NCBI GenBank assembly: GCA_005406025.1 | Contig: BGZK01000887.1 | Span: 124,001-188,000 of the forward strand | From: Eumeta japonica | Taxonomy: Eukaryota > Arthropoda > Insecta > Lepidoptera > Psychidae | DNA length: 64,000 nt | Direction: 5' to 3' | Part shown: positions 1 to 12,643 of the stretch, piece after piece | Layout of the letters: each line of letters opens with the position of its first letter | Position numbering within the stretch: the stretch's first letter is position 1 | The notes under the pieces: model-generated | Seen by the model: the letters and a program-made list of their open reading frames with translations, nothing else | The model's database searches: none | Told to the model about the DNA's origin: nothing | Position numbers and translations under genes: made by a program

Positions 1-719
1 TATAACGTCATGAATTAAAAGACGACGTGAATGAGTAGCAACATATTTGCGAATAAATAATTTGTAGCCAAACATTCACTGTCGTTTTAAGATTGATTTT
101 TTGTTTCGTATATGAACGATTCTGTTTCAGTACTGAAAAAGATAATTCACATTTTGAATTGTTTCTTAATTATATAATTTAACTACTTACATTTTTTAGC
201 TGTGTCATTTAATTTTTACTTTGATACTTATTTTTAATTATTGCATTTCATATTATAATCATTTATAAGTTATAAAAGTAATTCGTAATAAGTTCATTTG
301 AATTTTGATTCTCAATATTAATTATTTCAACTTACTTAATACAATCGTATGTTACCTTAGCAGTATTTCAAAAAATATAATAATAATTTTCTCATAATCA
401 ACGAAAACAATCTAACATTTTTGGTACCTTTTGATTGCAGGAACATTAAACAAAACTTATTAAAACAAAAAAAAAAACGCCCAGAAATATCTTAAAATGA
501 TTAAATAATAAGTTGTTTTCGGACTCGGTTCCAGCTAAAGATATGCCAGACGGAGTTTGTATCAATTTTCATAATAGATACGATGATAGTAAGCAAGAAT
601 CACTAAAATAATATTTTTATCTACTGTAATACACTTAATATATTTTGAAATAATTATTTATTTTCATTTATAAGCCGATATTATTAATTTATTTAATGAT
701 ATAAAACTGCAAAATACAG
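1..719. other. AT-rich intergenic stretch
   Basis: No coding signal, tandem repeat or RNA gene was seen. The sequence is dominated by A/T runs and short open frames typical of neutral AT-rich DNA. Confidence 0.5.
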
Positions 720-919
720 ATGTCCGCCATGCTCAGTTTAACACCAATCTAATTGTATTAGGTCGCGTCTACGTACAAACTGTCGCTGTCACATTAAATT
801 TCATACGAAACTCAACGATCTCTACACTTACTGATTCTTTTTAACCTGAATACAAAGAGCATTTCGTGATTCCTATCGATGTGTTGCTTGGTTTTGTATT
901 CTCAATAACTAATTAAGTC

Positions 920-1048
920 ATGAATGGATTTATCAAGGCAAACAGCTCTGGTTTGCCCAAAGTTGATTCGTTAATGCTGGGTGAGTTCCTAGCATCGAAC
1001 AAAGACTTCTGTTCAGCAGAATTTAAAAATGCCAAAACTAGAATGTAG
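920..1048 (+). pseudogene. Relic first exon of a transposon-associated protein (MNGF...AKTRM)
   Basis: A 42-codon frame starts at an ATG and reads MNGFIKANSSGLPKVDSLML, then a segment with LASNKDFCSAEFKN, and stops at TAG. From memory this matches the N-terminus of an abundant insect multi-copy protein family whose longer members continue into a SYGD...VQLKRE segment and a Cys/His (SWIM-like) motif. That continuation was not found downstream, so the copy is a truncated relic or a single surviving exon. The 200 bp upstream (720-919) is richer in GC than its surroundings and may be the old leader. The family assignment is by recollection only. Confidence 0.4.
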
Positions 1049-2019
1049 GTGAAATATTAATAATGTTTAAAACCAATCATTTAAATTTTGAAATCTAAAA
1101 AAGTACCGCTCAGTATGTTTAGTGTTGGAGGTTACGTTATTTAAATAATGTTTTTATTTATATACAATATGCTTACCTATCGATTTCGATAAATATTTAG
1201 AAGTGAAGTTCCACCTATTTTTGGCCATAAAATCTGATCTAATGAAGATATAGACTTGGTTTTTGCACTATGGTATTCGCCTCGCATCGGATTTATTACC
1301 ACATGACAATATTAAATCACATATAAAAGTCACACGCCATATAAAATATATGATATTAAGTCAAAATGATCAAAACCGAAATTATCTTCACAGAAATAAA
1401 TAAGAGAATTTGGATTTATGATTTTTGGAACTCGCTGCGCAAGATTAAGCCACTTATATATCATTGTTTTGTTATGTGACACGTGAACAAACCATATGTT
1501 AGGGGTTTTTTGATGACGTATTAACGCACTGAGGAACCGCACTCTACTTATACACTTTCGAATTCATGTCTAAATAAAATGTAACTGATTTGTTGCTTTG
1601 ATTCCCCGGTGTTTGCAATCCAAATACATAGGCGTGGCGTCACAAGCAGACGCCATGACACCAGGCACCGTTTTGGAGCTAATTTATAAATATTATGTTA
1701 AATTAGCACTTATTTCTAAAAAACCTTTTATATTTTTTTGGAAATAGTAGATTTTTAAGAAAATTATGTAACTGTTTTTTAAAATCAGTCATCATGCCTA
1801 TTTGATATCGTGTTGAATCAATACTTTATACCTATACTAATTTGTTGAATTTTGTTTTCTCTAGTTAAATTTTGTATTCTTCGGTTCTATTACTTTATAT
1901 TTTTACTTTACAACAACAATTTTCGTGACTTTTAAGTTTTATGTATATGTAAAACTGTGTGTCGGCTGCAACCTGAGACTGAAGTTTTACTCCTTACGAA
2001 CGATATAGGGTAAATGTCA
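1049..2019. other. AT-rich intergenic stretch with one small hairpin
   Basis: The only structure noted is a short perfect stem, TGGCGTC / GACGCCA, with a 7-base loop at 1635-1655. It may be chance. No coding signal was seen. Confidence 0.4.
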
Positions 2020-2990
2020 GTATGTTTGCCATCGTTGTTCTCGTTGAAGAGTACTACCACATGACCCTTACAGCTACATCTTCTAATTGTATTCGATGAC
2101 ACAATCCATCCTCAAAACAGCATGTAAGTAAAGTTTCAAGTATAAACTGTTCACCATTCAAAAAGTTTCATCGTAGGATGAAACCCTTACATTTGCATCA
2201 TCCGGGGACACGATCAATCTGAAATTGGACATTGGCAGTCCGTATACAGAGTTTCAAATCTATGGCGTTCATCATTGAAGAGTTCCACCGTAAGAAAAGA
2301 CCTTCAAGGCTGCATTATCTTCTGATATTCAAAAACGCCTCCACATCATCTATCTTCAAAACATCCTGTATGAAAATTTTCAAATATATGCTGTTCACCG
2401 TTGAAATGTTCAATCATACCTTCACGGATGGATTGTTCCTCTGTGTACGAAAACACGATCCATCGTCAGAACAACCTGTATACAAAAATACAAGACTACG
2501 CTGTTCATTGTTGAAAAATTCCATCTAGGTGGAAACCTTCACGACTGCATCATCATTTATAATAGTATATAAGATGTCTATCCTTAGAGCAGCCTGTATG
2601 CAAAGTTCCAAGGTTATGCTATTCATCCTCGAAGAGTTTTATCGCAGGAGGAACCGCTTACTCCTGCATTGTTCTCTGGCGTGCAAAGATACTATCCATC
2701 GCCAGTACAGCCCGCGGCCAAAGTTTCAAGTCTATGCTATTCACCGTCAAAAAGTGTCACCTTTGGTGGAAACTCTTACTGCTGTATTTTTCTCTGGTGT
2801 ATAAGGACATGGTCTATCGTCGTAACAGCCCGTATTTAAAGTTTGACGTCTATGCTGTTCAACGTTCAAGAATTTTATAGTAGGAGGAAACCCTTATGGT
2901 TGCGTCGTCTTTTGGTATACGTTTACGAGGATTTGATTTACTTTAATTCAGTTTGCACATTCATACTGTTTATTGTTAAAAAAAATTCAA
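2020..2990 (+). repeat. Degenerate tandem repeat, unit about 118 bp, 8-9 copies
   Basis: The motif TATGCTGTTCACC with its flanks (AAAGTTTCAAG before it, GAAACCCTTAC after it) recurs with GTTC/ATTC anchors at about 2037, 2149, 2267, 2393, 2503, 2621, 2739 and 2857, and a weak ninth near 2978. Spacing is 110-126 bp and mostly exactly 118 bp. Copies are clearly diverged, so this is an old minisatellite. Each unit also carries a fragment like CATCGTCARAACAGCCYGTA. Because 118 is not a multiple of three, the two successive open frames here (2232-2528 and 2529-2804, same frame with one stop between) are unlikely to encode a repeat protein. Confidence 0.85.
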
Positions 2991-4159
2991 TTTACATTCT
3001 ATACATTTCTTTATAGAAGGACTTGGAAGACTTAAACACAACTTCGCCAAAAGCCTTCTGAAGTATTATGAGATATAAAAAATAAACCTAAAATCTTATA
3101 AGTTTATATTTCATGCAAAAATTATAGAGTTCTTAAATGCAAGAGTGTATTGTGTATCTCATACATTAAAATACAAATATTCTAAAAATTCATATATAAA
3201 ACGCATGTACGGTAAATGTGAAGGATAATTATAGAAATAGCACATTGACATTATTACTTAAAGGAAAATAAGAAAATAATTTGTCAAAATATATTACATG
3301 TATACAATGCAGTAAATTAGAACTCTTGCACTATCAACGATTGAAATGATTGAATTCATTACCTGCTAAACTAAAGAAATGAAGAGAAATGTTATATTTA
3401 TAATAATTAAGATTGGACTTATTAAAAAGATTTTCTTATATTACGATAAAATTTCCCACGCACGTAACAAACGACTGATTTATTACAACTATTTGCTTTA
3501 AGATATTTTAACACAAACCAATGATTCATTGTTGATTAAGACACACAACAATGTTGATTAAGAGGCAACAATTTATATTATGTTCAATATAATTAAGCTT
3601 TTGTAATTAATTACGTAATCCATTTATAGACATATATATCAATAATTGAGTTTTATCTAAAAAACATTTTTATCGGTTAAAGATGTATGAAAAATACTAT
3701 TTTTGCTAGTATGATCGGCAGAAACCGATTAAAAAATACGATACATTTAATTTTATCTTGATCAATTGGCCGTCACTGTCTAACAGGCAAACTAGAATTA
3801 TATTCACTGTTAGAGTATTTGGATAAGGTGCAACTAAACTTTTCACAAAATAGCAGTGAAGTTTGAGAGTTCGGGTTACCTCAAATGCATAATAATGTTG
3901 CATCAAAAAAGCACAGTATCAAATAACAGATATGAGAAGTATATCTCATTGTTCTCTGTAAGTAGAATTGTTTCCATCGTTGCAAAAATAGGCTTGCACG
4001 TTTCATTAAAAATATCTAATGTAACCACATCTGAACCTTTTCACAAAATACCTCAAGTTTTACCCAGGGCACAGAAAATGAAATTGAGACATTGATGATT
4101 TGAATTTCATATAGAAGATTTTTTTCCACATTCAAAACTAGGTGGAAAATTTTTAGTCA
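2991..4159. other. AT-rich stretch, possible 3' remnant of the neighbouring transposase
   Basis: Mostly featureless. The minus-strand frame at 3706-3906 lies directly downstream of the dead transposase at 4160-5830 and may be its C-terminal remnant, but I could not match it to a conserved motif. Confidence 0.3.
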
Positions 4160-5830
4160 AGATAAAATGATTAAGAAAAATTGATTTTTCCTTGCCAATC
4201 ATTTGGCTGCAGCTATTTTTGACAGACTGAGTTTCCTTCAAATCTCATGAGACCACATATGAAGTAATGGTCCAAATTTCAGAAGCATTGAAGGGTAATG
4301 TGTTTATCATCTAACTTACAATATAACCGGTTAAAGTCGCTGATTAAGTATTTTAACTGTTGAACTGTATCAACATATACCCTGTGGCTCATTAGCCGCT
4401 GAAATATTTTGCGCGTAGAGAGAGATAAAGTTCCCAAGCTTCATCTCAATGGGAATATAAGTCCAAAACACATTATAAGTCCAAAGTACCTAATATGTGT
4501 TTGCATTTGAATTGCAGAAGTTTTTAATTTAACTTCTTTGTTGTAAAACAAAATAGTTGTTGTTTTTCAGCCTGAATCTGGACCACAATTAAATCGAAAT
4601 CTCTTTCAATATATCAAAATGTGGAAGAGACTTAGAAATGTAATAATAGATAAGAAATGTCATGACATAGCGAATTGCATCTTCTAAAAAGCCATGCATC
4701 TACAGCAACATTGGCAAAAAGATCAAAATTATTAAGTTCCAGCCAACAGCATTTTTACTTGATTACAGTTTTGGAGACATCATTGAACTCCAATTGGTTG
4801 GCGTAGGAAGATTAGTTTCTTAAGAAAGTATAGTCTTCAAGCACCATATTTTGCATTGTTTTTTATCTGCATCACAAATTATACAGTAATAATTTGCCAC
4901 GAACCTTTCTGTAAATGCTAATATCGAGTTTATCTTAAATTATCACCTGTTACGCAAATAACTCCAAACTTTAAGATACCCTTGAAAGGGACCCTATCAA
5001 TAACACTACCTGTTTCTTGCAAATAATTAAGTTCAGTAATTGCAGGTAGAAATATGTTTTTATTGCTAAATATATTCCTATCAGAAGAATGACAAATAGG
5101 TAACATGAAGATATGACTTAATTGAGAAATTAACTGTGAGGGCAATGAAGCAACAGAAACATAAAGGCCTCCTAATTTATGAATGCCCGCAAGACTTCCA
5201 AGAGAATTACTAACTTCAAAATCATCTTAAAAAACAATGAGAGGCAAAATCAAAGCTGAAGAAACGCCAACAATTTTCTGTCATACTAATCCCTGAATCA
5301 CATTTTTAATGTAACTAGTTACTCCCTCCGATGTTCCGCTCTCTTTCCAACTCTCTTTGAGGTGGTTTAAGTAGTCCATGGTATATTTCCAGGTAGTCTC
5401 AATAGGAAAAAACTGCTTGACAATATCTACATAACGACATCATTTCCATTGTATACGGTTTTTATTTCAACAACTGTTGTCCTAGCCTCATTTCTGTGTC
5501 TCTACGATAACCTAGAACCACTTCAATTGGAGCTGTATAAGTTCTTAAAGAAGAAAACATCTGCAATCTCTTAAATTCAGACCCAAAAATAAACATGCTA
5601 TCTATTACCATTTTGGTAACGTCATCCATATTAGTATCATTACAGATACTACATCAGATTTCATGCTAATCTTTATTAGTTAGGAGAGATTAACATTAAT
5701 GAAATTCTAACCATTAACTTTACTACCTGGACATTCGAACGAGGAATTGACGGATTGTCATATAATGAGGAAATAAACTGTGAAATATTTTAAACAAATT
5801 TGTTAGCAGCATCAATACCAGATATTCCCT
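4160..5830 (-). pseudogene. Decayed transposase-like gene of a multi-copy eukaryotic element
   Basis: Reading the minus strand across several frames gives an ordered series of motifs. They are ISSLYDNPSIPRS near 5770, FKRLQMFSSLRTYTAP and EVVLGYRRDTEMRLGQQ near 5560, FFPIETTWKYTMDYLNHLKE near 5380, HSSDRNIFSNKNIFLPAI near 5070, GVICVTGDNLR near 4940, ILAFTERFVANYYCIICDA near 4890, MHGFLEDAIRYVM near 4690 and QMQTHIRYFGLIM near 4470. From memory this order, especially GDN(L)...SILxF.E.F.ANYYC..C followed by a D.MHD.LEG-like motif, is that of a widespread uncharacterised transposon protein. Numerous stops and frameshifts show that the copy is dead. The exact superfamily is not assigned. Confidence 0.65.
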
Positions 5831-7699
5831 CTTTAAATATCAATTGATGTTTGTATACATTTTTATTTGGGTAAAAAAAATAACTGAAATTACTGAAAAA
5901 CAGCGAAACATGGAATCATCATGTTTTATGTTTATTTTTATTACACTAAACTTAAAATAGGTAAAAAAAATAATACACAATTCATTGTAGTTACCGCGTT
6001 GTTTACACTTTAATGAACCAGTATACCGACTTAAATTCTGTAAATAAAACACAATAAGCAAAAACACAGCAATACCGATACTGAATGGAGTACACAAATC
6101 ACAATACCGTCCAGGAATCATGCCTCGAATGTTGATGATACATAGCCACGATACTGACATCAACTGACCACAGACATCGTTAAATATATTATGTTTTATT
6201 ACTATTGTTATAGAACCTTAAAATTTGATCTTAATTAGATATTTATCTTAAATGAAGGTAATTCATGTAAGCCTAGCAACACTTGTAAAGAGATCATTTA
6301 AAAACTAAAATCCCTTTTCCAGAAGGGGTTTCGATATTAAGAGAAGTTGAATTCCCTGTTAGGTGTTGTTTTATTCATCATTAAAGTAAAGAGATTATCG
6401 TCTTTACGTAAGACGTCAAATCATATTAAACTCACCATACCGATTTCAGATGTAGTTACCGCTTTGTGAATAAGACAAATTCACAAATCGTCTTAAGGTA
6501 AATGTTTCTAAGCGTCGGACTAAATTCGTGGTGACGTTTTATTATTTTAGATTAACTAATTCAGTCGTAAAGGAAACGACCGTATTACATTTAATTTCGA
6601 TTTACGTCCTTACAATTTGATCTTGATCATTCGCCCTAGCCAAAAATCCGTTTTTTTTTCTGTACCTTTCACGAGTTTCTGTCGGTTGTATTATAAAATT
6701 TCCGTCACTGTCGTTAGGAGAGTGCCCTTGAGATGAAATGTACTCGAACGAAACTTTTTCTATACATTCCCATTTTTGAAATCTTTACATCGGTATTAAA
6801 ATTCGAAGGTTCTCTTTCCGAGCTACCTCCAGAGTAAAGAAGTTGTCTGGCGTGCAGGTTTCTCCATGATATTGTATTTATTATTACAGTTAGCTGACAA
6901 CTAATATTTTAATACTCACAAGAGTTAGAAATATTCTCAGAGTTATTACAATACTTCTAACACACGCCAGGGATCAAAGTTCGTATTTCCTGAGACGCGG
7001 ATGAGCTGGCTGCAAATTACGTGATTACCAATTATTATGAAAATACATTTAATATGAATTAATCTACAAAGAATTTTCATGCTTTCTCTCATCTTATTAT
7101 TACCCTATTGAATTCTTTCAAATTTTATATATCTTGCAAGAATTATATATCGTTGATAGAATTCAATTGGATGACATCAGTTTTGATCATTATTACCAGC
7201 TGACACATATTTTAAAAAGGACCCAGATTATGAGCAAAACAGAGGCATTGGTATACAAACAATGCAGGAATCTGTAAACAAAATGTAATCATTATTTCTA
7301 TCGATCCATTTACATTAAACACCGTCATTTTCTCGTCACCTTACTCATTGAATTTTGAGTAAAAGCATACGTCAAACATAATCGACTATAGTTATATTTA
7401 TGAACAGTTTTCGAAATATGACGAAAATTATGGACGTAGACGAGGAAACCGTTCCTCGTCTATCGCCATAATAAATTTCGTGCGATACGTCACTGTATCG
7501 ACGACGATGTGGCCTCGGGGGTCACGGCGCTGTCGTCGGCCCGGCTAGTTCACTTCCTGTCGTGTCGCAACTAATTCGCTTTCACAGGTCGTCGATCTCG
7601 TTGATGATTTCATTACGTGAATAATAATTCATTTTGTACATTTCAGTATCCTTCGTATGCATGGACATATAATATATAAAATATTTCGTCTTTTGTATC
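5831..7699. other. Gene-free intergenic stretch
   Basis: No gene recognised. The minus-strand frame at 5840-6163 has low-complexity composition and no family resemblance; it could be the N-terminal side of the transposase relic, but nothing supports that. The 7430-7600 part is richer in CpG and could be regulatory. Confidence 0.35.
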
Positions 7700-7790
7700 A
7701 ATCCCATTCCATTCTCGCCCCGGATTTAGCTGTCGATCCTTATCCCGATCTCAATGGTGGTCTCGGTCCTGAAGCTGACTCCTTTCTTTC
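7700..7790 (+). repeat. Degenerate hexamer array (CGATCC type), copy 1
   Basis: Runs such as TCGCCCCGGATT, CGATCCTTATCCCGATCTC and TCTCGGTCCT repeat with a six-base beat. It is preceded by a GCATGGACATATAATA segment resembling the flank of other copies. See the finding on the hexamer family. Confidence 0.55.
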
Positions 7791-9098
7791 GCATTGCTGT
7801 AAGTTGTGTCTTTTTATCTTTACAATTAAAAGTTTTTTTGTAACAAAAAAAACAGTAGAAAATAAATATAAATAATACAAACAATACAAATTACAATCAT
7901 GACTACTTAACTTGACTAATATAAATAACTTTAAAAATCATGCTATACGTTTGCAAATCTTTTGTGTTACATCACATTATTCACTGTTCTTCTAAAATAA
8001 CACACATTATATTAATTTTACAAAATGATAAGTTACGTTTATGTCGAAATTGCGAAATATTCACAAATAATATTTAATATATATTGATTGTATTAAAGAA
8101 GAATTTAATTTAACCTCCGTATGGAAACTTTTCAAATTCTTACATAATTCATATTAATACGGAAACAGTCATCTCCAATCCAGTTCTCGCATCTGTTATC
8201 CCAATACTTTGCTTTTGATAGTTTCTGTTCTACTTCAACAGTTTTCCATGGTGGTCATGCTAACTGTTCAACGCGTTGCTTTCCAATCGAAAGGTAATAC
8301 AATTGTGAACCGCGCTCGCAAGCTAAAAGTACATTAAAGGTACCAAATAATCTCCCTAAGCATAAAAAATTCTCCTTTAATTTCCTCCGTCTTCCCCCTT
8401 TCATTTATCTTACGTATGTGTCTTAAATGCATTTATTTTTTCAGTACATTTTTCGACAGCGTAATAGTCTAGCTTTTTATGTCAGATGTAACATGTCTAC
8501 AATGATGTCAAAAGAGGGTACGTCGCTGTAAAACTTCTGACCCTAACGTAATTTTGACATCGTAGTGATTCCGACTTGATTGTTTTCAATACAATAATTC
8601 AACCAAATAACCAGTGACCTTTCAAATTCAGACTGTGGTTTACTTCGTCTAAAATAATTATTAACGTATTTGGAACTCTATCTAAGGATATGATGATTTT
8701 ACACAGTTTTTGGAAAAATAATTTAACGTTACAAGTGTGCGTAAAAACGTGTATATATAATGTACATTTACTTTTAAGCTTGAAACTAAAGTTTCTTAAT
8801 CAGAATTAAAATTATTGTCAGAGGATAAATAGAACTGAGCAATGAGATGCTAATAACCTGTCGCCTGTTAAGTTATTCAGCTTTTTTTATTTTATCTAAA
8901 AGTACACAAAGCAGATTACAACCATTATAAAATTGTATGAAAAGATATGATAAATACACAAGTTGATCTAGACCGTAATCCTTAAATATGTGTACTAAGC
9001 ACGCTTAGTACTAAAATATACACAACAAAATAAAGTAAATGAAAAAGCGAGAACAAAACTTTACAAAAAAAAAAGAAATAAAGCACATACAAACGACA
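7791..9098. other. AT-rich intergenic stretch
   Basis: No coding signal. A short inverted repeat around 8991-9014 (GTACTAAGC / CTTAGTAC) lies just downstream of the LINE relic on its strand. It could be part of that element's 3' end. Confidence 0.35.
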
Positions 9099-9640
9099 TT
9101 ACCGAAATAAGACATCGTGTATACTGCGTTTGAAAGGTCTGTATTCAAACACATCAATATCACCCGCGCCAGCGTCGGCCGTTAGTTCGTTGTACAGGCG
9201 GGTCATTCTGATTATGGGATTGTGTAAGGACGAATTGTTTGTGTAGGTTTGCAATTAAAATGTCCTGAATGTTCGAAATTTATGAAGAGTATTAAAATTC
9301 AACGATGATAATAACGTAGACGAATCTATCGAGGAGTGTACAATTTCGTGCAGACAAATCAGATCAATTAGCTTTCGACGTGTTTCCAGTGATTGTACTT
9401 TAAATGCAGAGCATCTTTAAGAATAATCAGTGAAGAAGCGGCCAAGATTCTGAGGAAAAACAAGATTTCGATACACTTTCTTTATACATTTTTAATGCCC
9501 TTAATATGAGTATTGTAATGAGGAGACCATATTGAACTACCATATTCCAAGATACTTCTAATAAGGCTAAAATATAAACTTTAAAAAAATTGAAAACGAA
9601 TATAAGCATAAGGGTCCGAAAAAGATAAGTATGTAGAAGG
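9099..9640 (-). mobile_element. LINE reverse-transcriptase C-terminal relic (Jockey/CR1-like)
   Basis: The minus strand encodes, with two in-frame stops and no need for large gaps, SLIRSILEYGSSIWSPHYN, THIKGIKNV*RKCIEIL, ETRRKLIDLICLHEIVHSSI, LHKFRTFRTF and IRMTRLYNEL, ending DIDVFEYRPFKRS...VLFR and a stop at 9099-9101. L.RS.LEYGS..W.P......I..I..VQRKF and the terminal R..R.YNEL motif are hallmarks of the C-terminal part of Jockey/CR1-group ORF2 proteins. The first stop replaces the expected Gln. It is a 5'-truncated dead copy. Confidence 0.75.
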
Positions 9641-11064
9641 TTTGAAAAGTAGCTTGTGTGATATTTCTAAATATTCTAAATATTTTTAGATCTTTTTTCA
9701 ATACATTGTCAATAATTACATCTAGTTTCCAAATAAACTTACATTAACAACACAGTTTGCAACATTGTGAATGTAAGTGCTAACATTAAAGTTTAAATTG
9801 AACACACAGCACTGAGCGCTTTTCTGTACTTAATGAAACTAATTTCGTCTGTTCAAACAAGATTTTAGCCCTATTAATTTCAGTTCACTTACATAATCTG
9901 TGTTATCTTTCACTGCAATTCTCTTCTAAGGAAAGAATAATAGTCTATAACACCCACTTTTGTAGCCCTACACGACGTATTAACACTAAAAACTTTAATG
10001 ACGAGTGACGTATGATTTTATGGAATAATCCCTTTACACATACATACGCACATGTGGATGATTCTAAACGTCAAAAACCTAAAAAGAACGGAAATTCAAT
10101 TTGAGTGCGAAACATTAATTGTAATAATATTTTAAATAATCTCACTATTATTTTTTTACTCTTTCCCATGACTTCGTTCGCGCGGTAATAATTAAACTTT
10201 ACAACGTTTTAAAAATACATAAAAACTGTCCCACATTTTTTCTTTGTTTTTCATCACCCATAGAAAATCTTAGACATCATACCATGGAGTCTTATTCAAA
10301 ACCACGAAGTTTATAACGAGATTTCTTCCTTTTCACGAACGTTATTGATTAAAAACAAATTACGAATATTTCGTTCCATTTACCATTTCGACAAATTTAC
10401 AGACAAACATACGAAAAATTGAAAATCAGCTGTTTTGTGATCTGTATTTTACATATAGTGCTGCTAACTTTTTCTTAAATATTTATTGTACAGTTTTGGA
10501 TTCCTTATGTTTTTGTTGTGTTTATAGATTACATGTTATCTCGGTTATTCGACCTAGCTAACAAGATCAAATTTAAATAGATTCAAAATACTTATGTCAT
10601 TCTATTCGATCAGGTGAATAATTTAAAATTTTCAATATCTTAATTCATGTATACTACAATTTATATGGAAATGATAATGGAAAAAAATACATTAGATATT
10701 TTATAACAAATCTTCGGGTTAAATTTTACAATGATCCATTTTCATGCCAGAACAAATACGCATAGAAAACCTATTCAAATGTTAAATGAAATTATCTATT
10801 TTAACTTTAATTTCAAATTTCCATTTATTCTCCAATTATCAAGAGGCGAAAATTACTCGAGATCACCTGAAACGAATGAAAGAACGCGGAAGATTAAAAT
10901 AAACTCACGAACCCCACACATCACCCCGCCATATTATGTTTTTAATCGCGTCCTCTCACGCACAGCTTTAATTACTTTACTGAATAATTCTAAATGTTCT
11001 CATGAAACTGCCGCCGCGTACATACGAAAAAGATGCCAGACTAATGAGACACTCACGCACTGCA
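9641..11064. other. AT-rich intergenic stretch
   Basis: Nothing recognised. The open frame at 10731-11105 has no family resemblance and its composition matches the background. Confidence 0.35.
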
Positions 11065-11092
11065 CGCTTCGTACTAATATTAGTATGAAGCG
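11065..11092. repeat. Near-perfect 28-bp palindrome
   Basis: CGCTTCGTACTAATATTAGT followed by ATGAAGCG reads the same on both strands except for one symmetric mismatch pair. A smaller palindrome (AGTATATACT) follows about 14 bp later. It could be a dimeric protein-binding site or chance. Confidence 0.5.
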
Positions 11093-12003
11093 AATTTGTA
11101 ACTAGAGTATATACTGAAGTTACAGAATTCACGTAATTAACGAGAAGTGCTGTGTCAGATTTCAATCACGCCGCTACTGAGACATCCCGTCCCACAATCT
11201 TATTACAAATCGAAAAGCTTGGAACTTAAACCATCGCTCCGCATTAGGCAGTGGACGTTTGGAGATGCCACCCACCGTCGTCGACTATTGCTTACGAAGG
11301 TGGGTGACGATGATGATGATGGTGACGTTGATGACAACGTTTGAGGTCTTCCTGCTTAAGTATTCTTCGAGGCACGAAGGGTGTGGCTTAAGTTGAAAAC
11401 TCATTAGACAAGTCGCTCCTGGTTACGGTTGAATCCAGTCACCTTCTTGTTCGATTAGACAATTTTCTAAAAGCTAACGCTGCTCCCGAGAACTTAGCCT
11501 AACCAGATCATTATTTATATTTAAATAAAATAAGTGTTTTCTTTCTGCGTCTGGGACAGTTGTTTTAAATAAAATAGATGTTGATAATGGTTATTGGTCG
11601 ACTAAGTACGCGTCGGGTATTATTTTGACATGGCGATGGTATTGACGTGCTACGTGCATATATATCTTTATTACCATTTTAAGCATCTAAAATTGACTAA
11701 TTTGTACAAAACAACTGATTGATCTATCTAAGTTAAATGTGTACGTAAGTATGGTAGATACCAAATGGAGCGTCTACAAATCTCTCTGGGCAATACGCGT
11801 GAACGTATCTATATTTTATAATTAAATAATAATATATCTTACATTACATTTACAATAAAATGTATAAATAATGTATTTTTTTCTATATCAAAAGTTTTTT
11901 GTTGTTTATAATATAAATTATTGACAATTATTATCATAAACTTAGTTCAAAATCGATTTATGTTGATTTATGCACATTTTAATAATTGAAAAATGCATAA
12001 ATG
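11093..12003. other. Intergenic stretch with GAT microsatellite
   Basis: A degenerate GATGATGATGATGGTGACG run at 11309-11335 sits beside a short CACCCACC / GGTGGGTG stem around 11270-11307. GAT-rich runs often terminate lepidopteran LINE tails, but no coding relic precedes this one. Confidence 0.35.
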
Positions 12004-12643
12004 CAGGGCTGGCTTTAAACTTAGTGCCGTTCCTGGGCATTGTAGAAAATGCCACCCCAACACTGAAATTTTACTTAAAGTTATAATTTCGAGATCTTAT
12101 TTTTTAATAAATAAAATAACTAATTATTTCAGGAAACTTATTATGTATTTTTACTTTGATAACATTATTTTTTTTGTTCTAAGAACCAAAATGTAATTAA
12201 AATATGTAATCGATAAATTATTAAATTTAAAAAAAATTCTTTAATTGACCACATAGTCTATTTTTCGAAAAATGCATGAATTATTCAAAAATCTTTTATT
12301 TTTCGTAAAAACTACAATTTTTTTTTTTCTGAAAATAAATAATCAAATATTATTATTTTGAATCGTCAAGAAAATACATTAATTAAATTATTTTGAACAT
12401 TAATTTTAACTAGAAGTGCCAAAATAATGATATATATAATTTTGGTTTAAAAAATAATGAATGAATTGAATTTCTGGAATTATCCATTAAACAAATAATT
12501 ATAAGATAAGAGAATTATTTAATTACATTGACTAATTTTGATAAGGCTAAAAATATTTTTGTCGCTTTCCAAATTTTGCCGCCCTAGAAAATTTGCCGCC
12601 CTAGGCACTAGCCTCGACTGCCCCTAAAATAAATCCAGCAGTG
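12004..12643. mobile_element. Non-autonomous hAT-type element, about 640 bp
   Basis: The left end CAGGGCTGGCTTTA and the right end TAAATCCAGCAGTG are imperfect terminal inverted repeats of the CAGGGCTGGATTTA type known from hAT elements. Subterminal parts also match inversely: AGTGCC...CTGGGCATT...AAAATGCC on the left against the complement of GCCGCCCTAGAAAATTTGCCGCCCTAGGCACT on the right. The interior is AT-rich and non-coding. No clean 8-bp target duplication remains. Confidence 0.7.

Noticed and set aside
2232..2804. Two consecutive open frames of 98 and 91 codons in the same frame separated by one stop
   Set aside because: They lie entirely in the 118-bp tandem repeat, whose period is not a multiple of three. 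The second lacks an ATG at its start and there is no domain resemblance.
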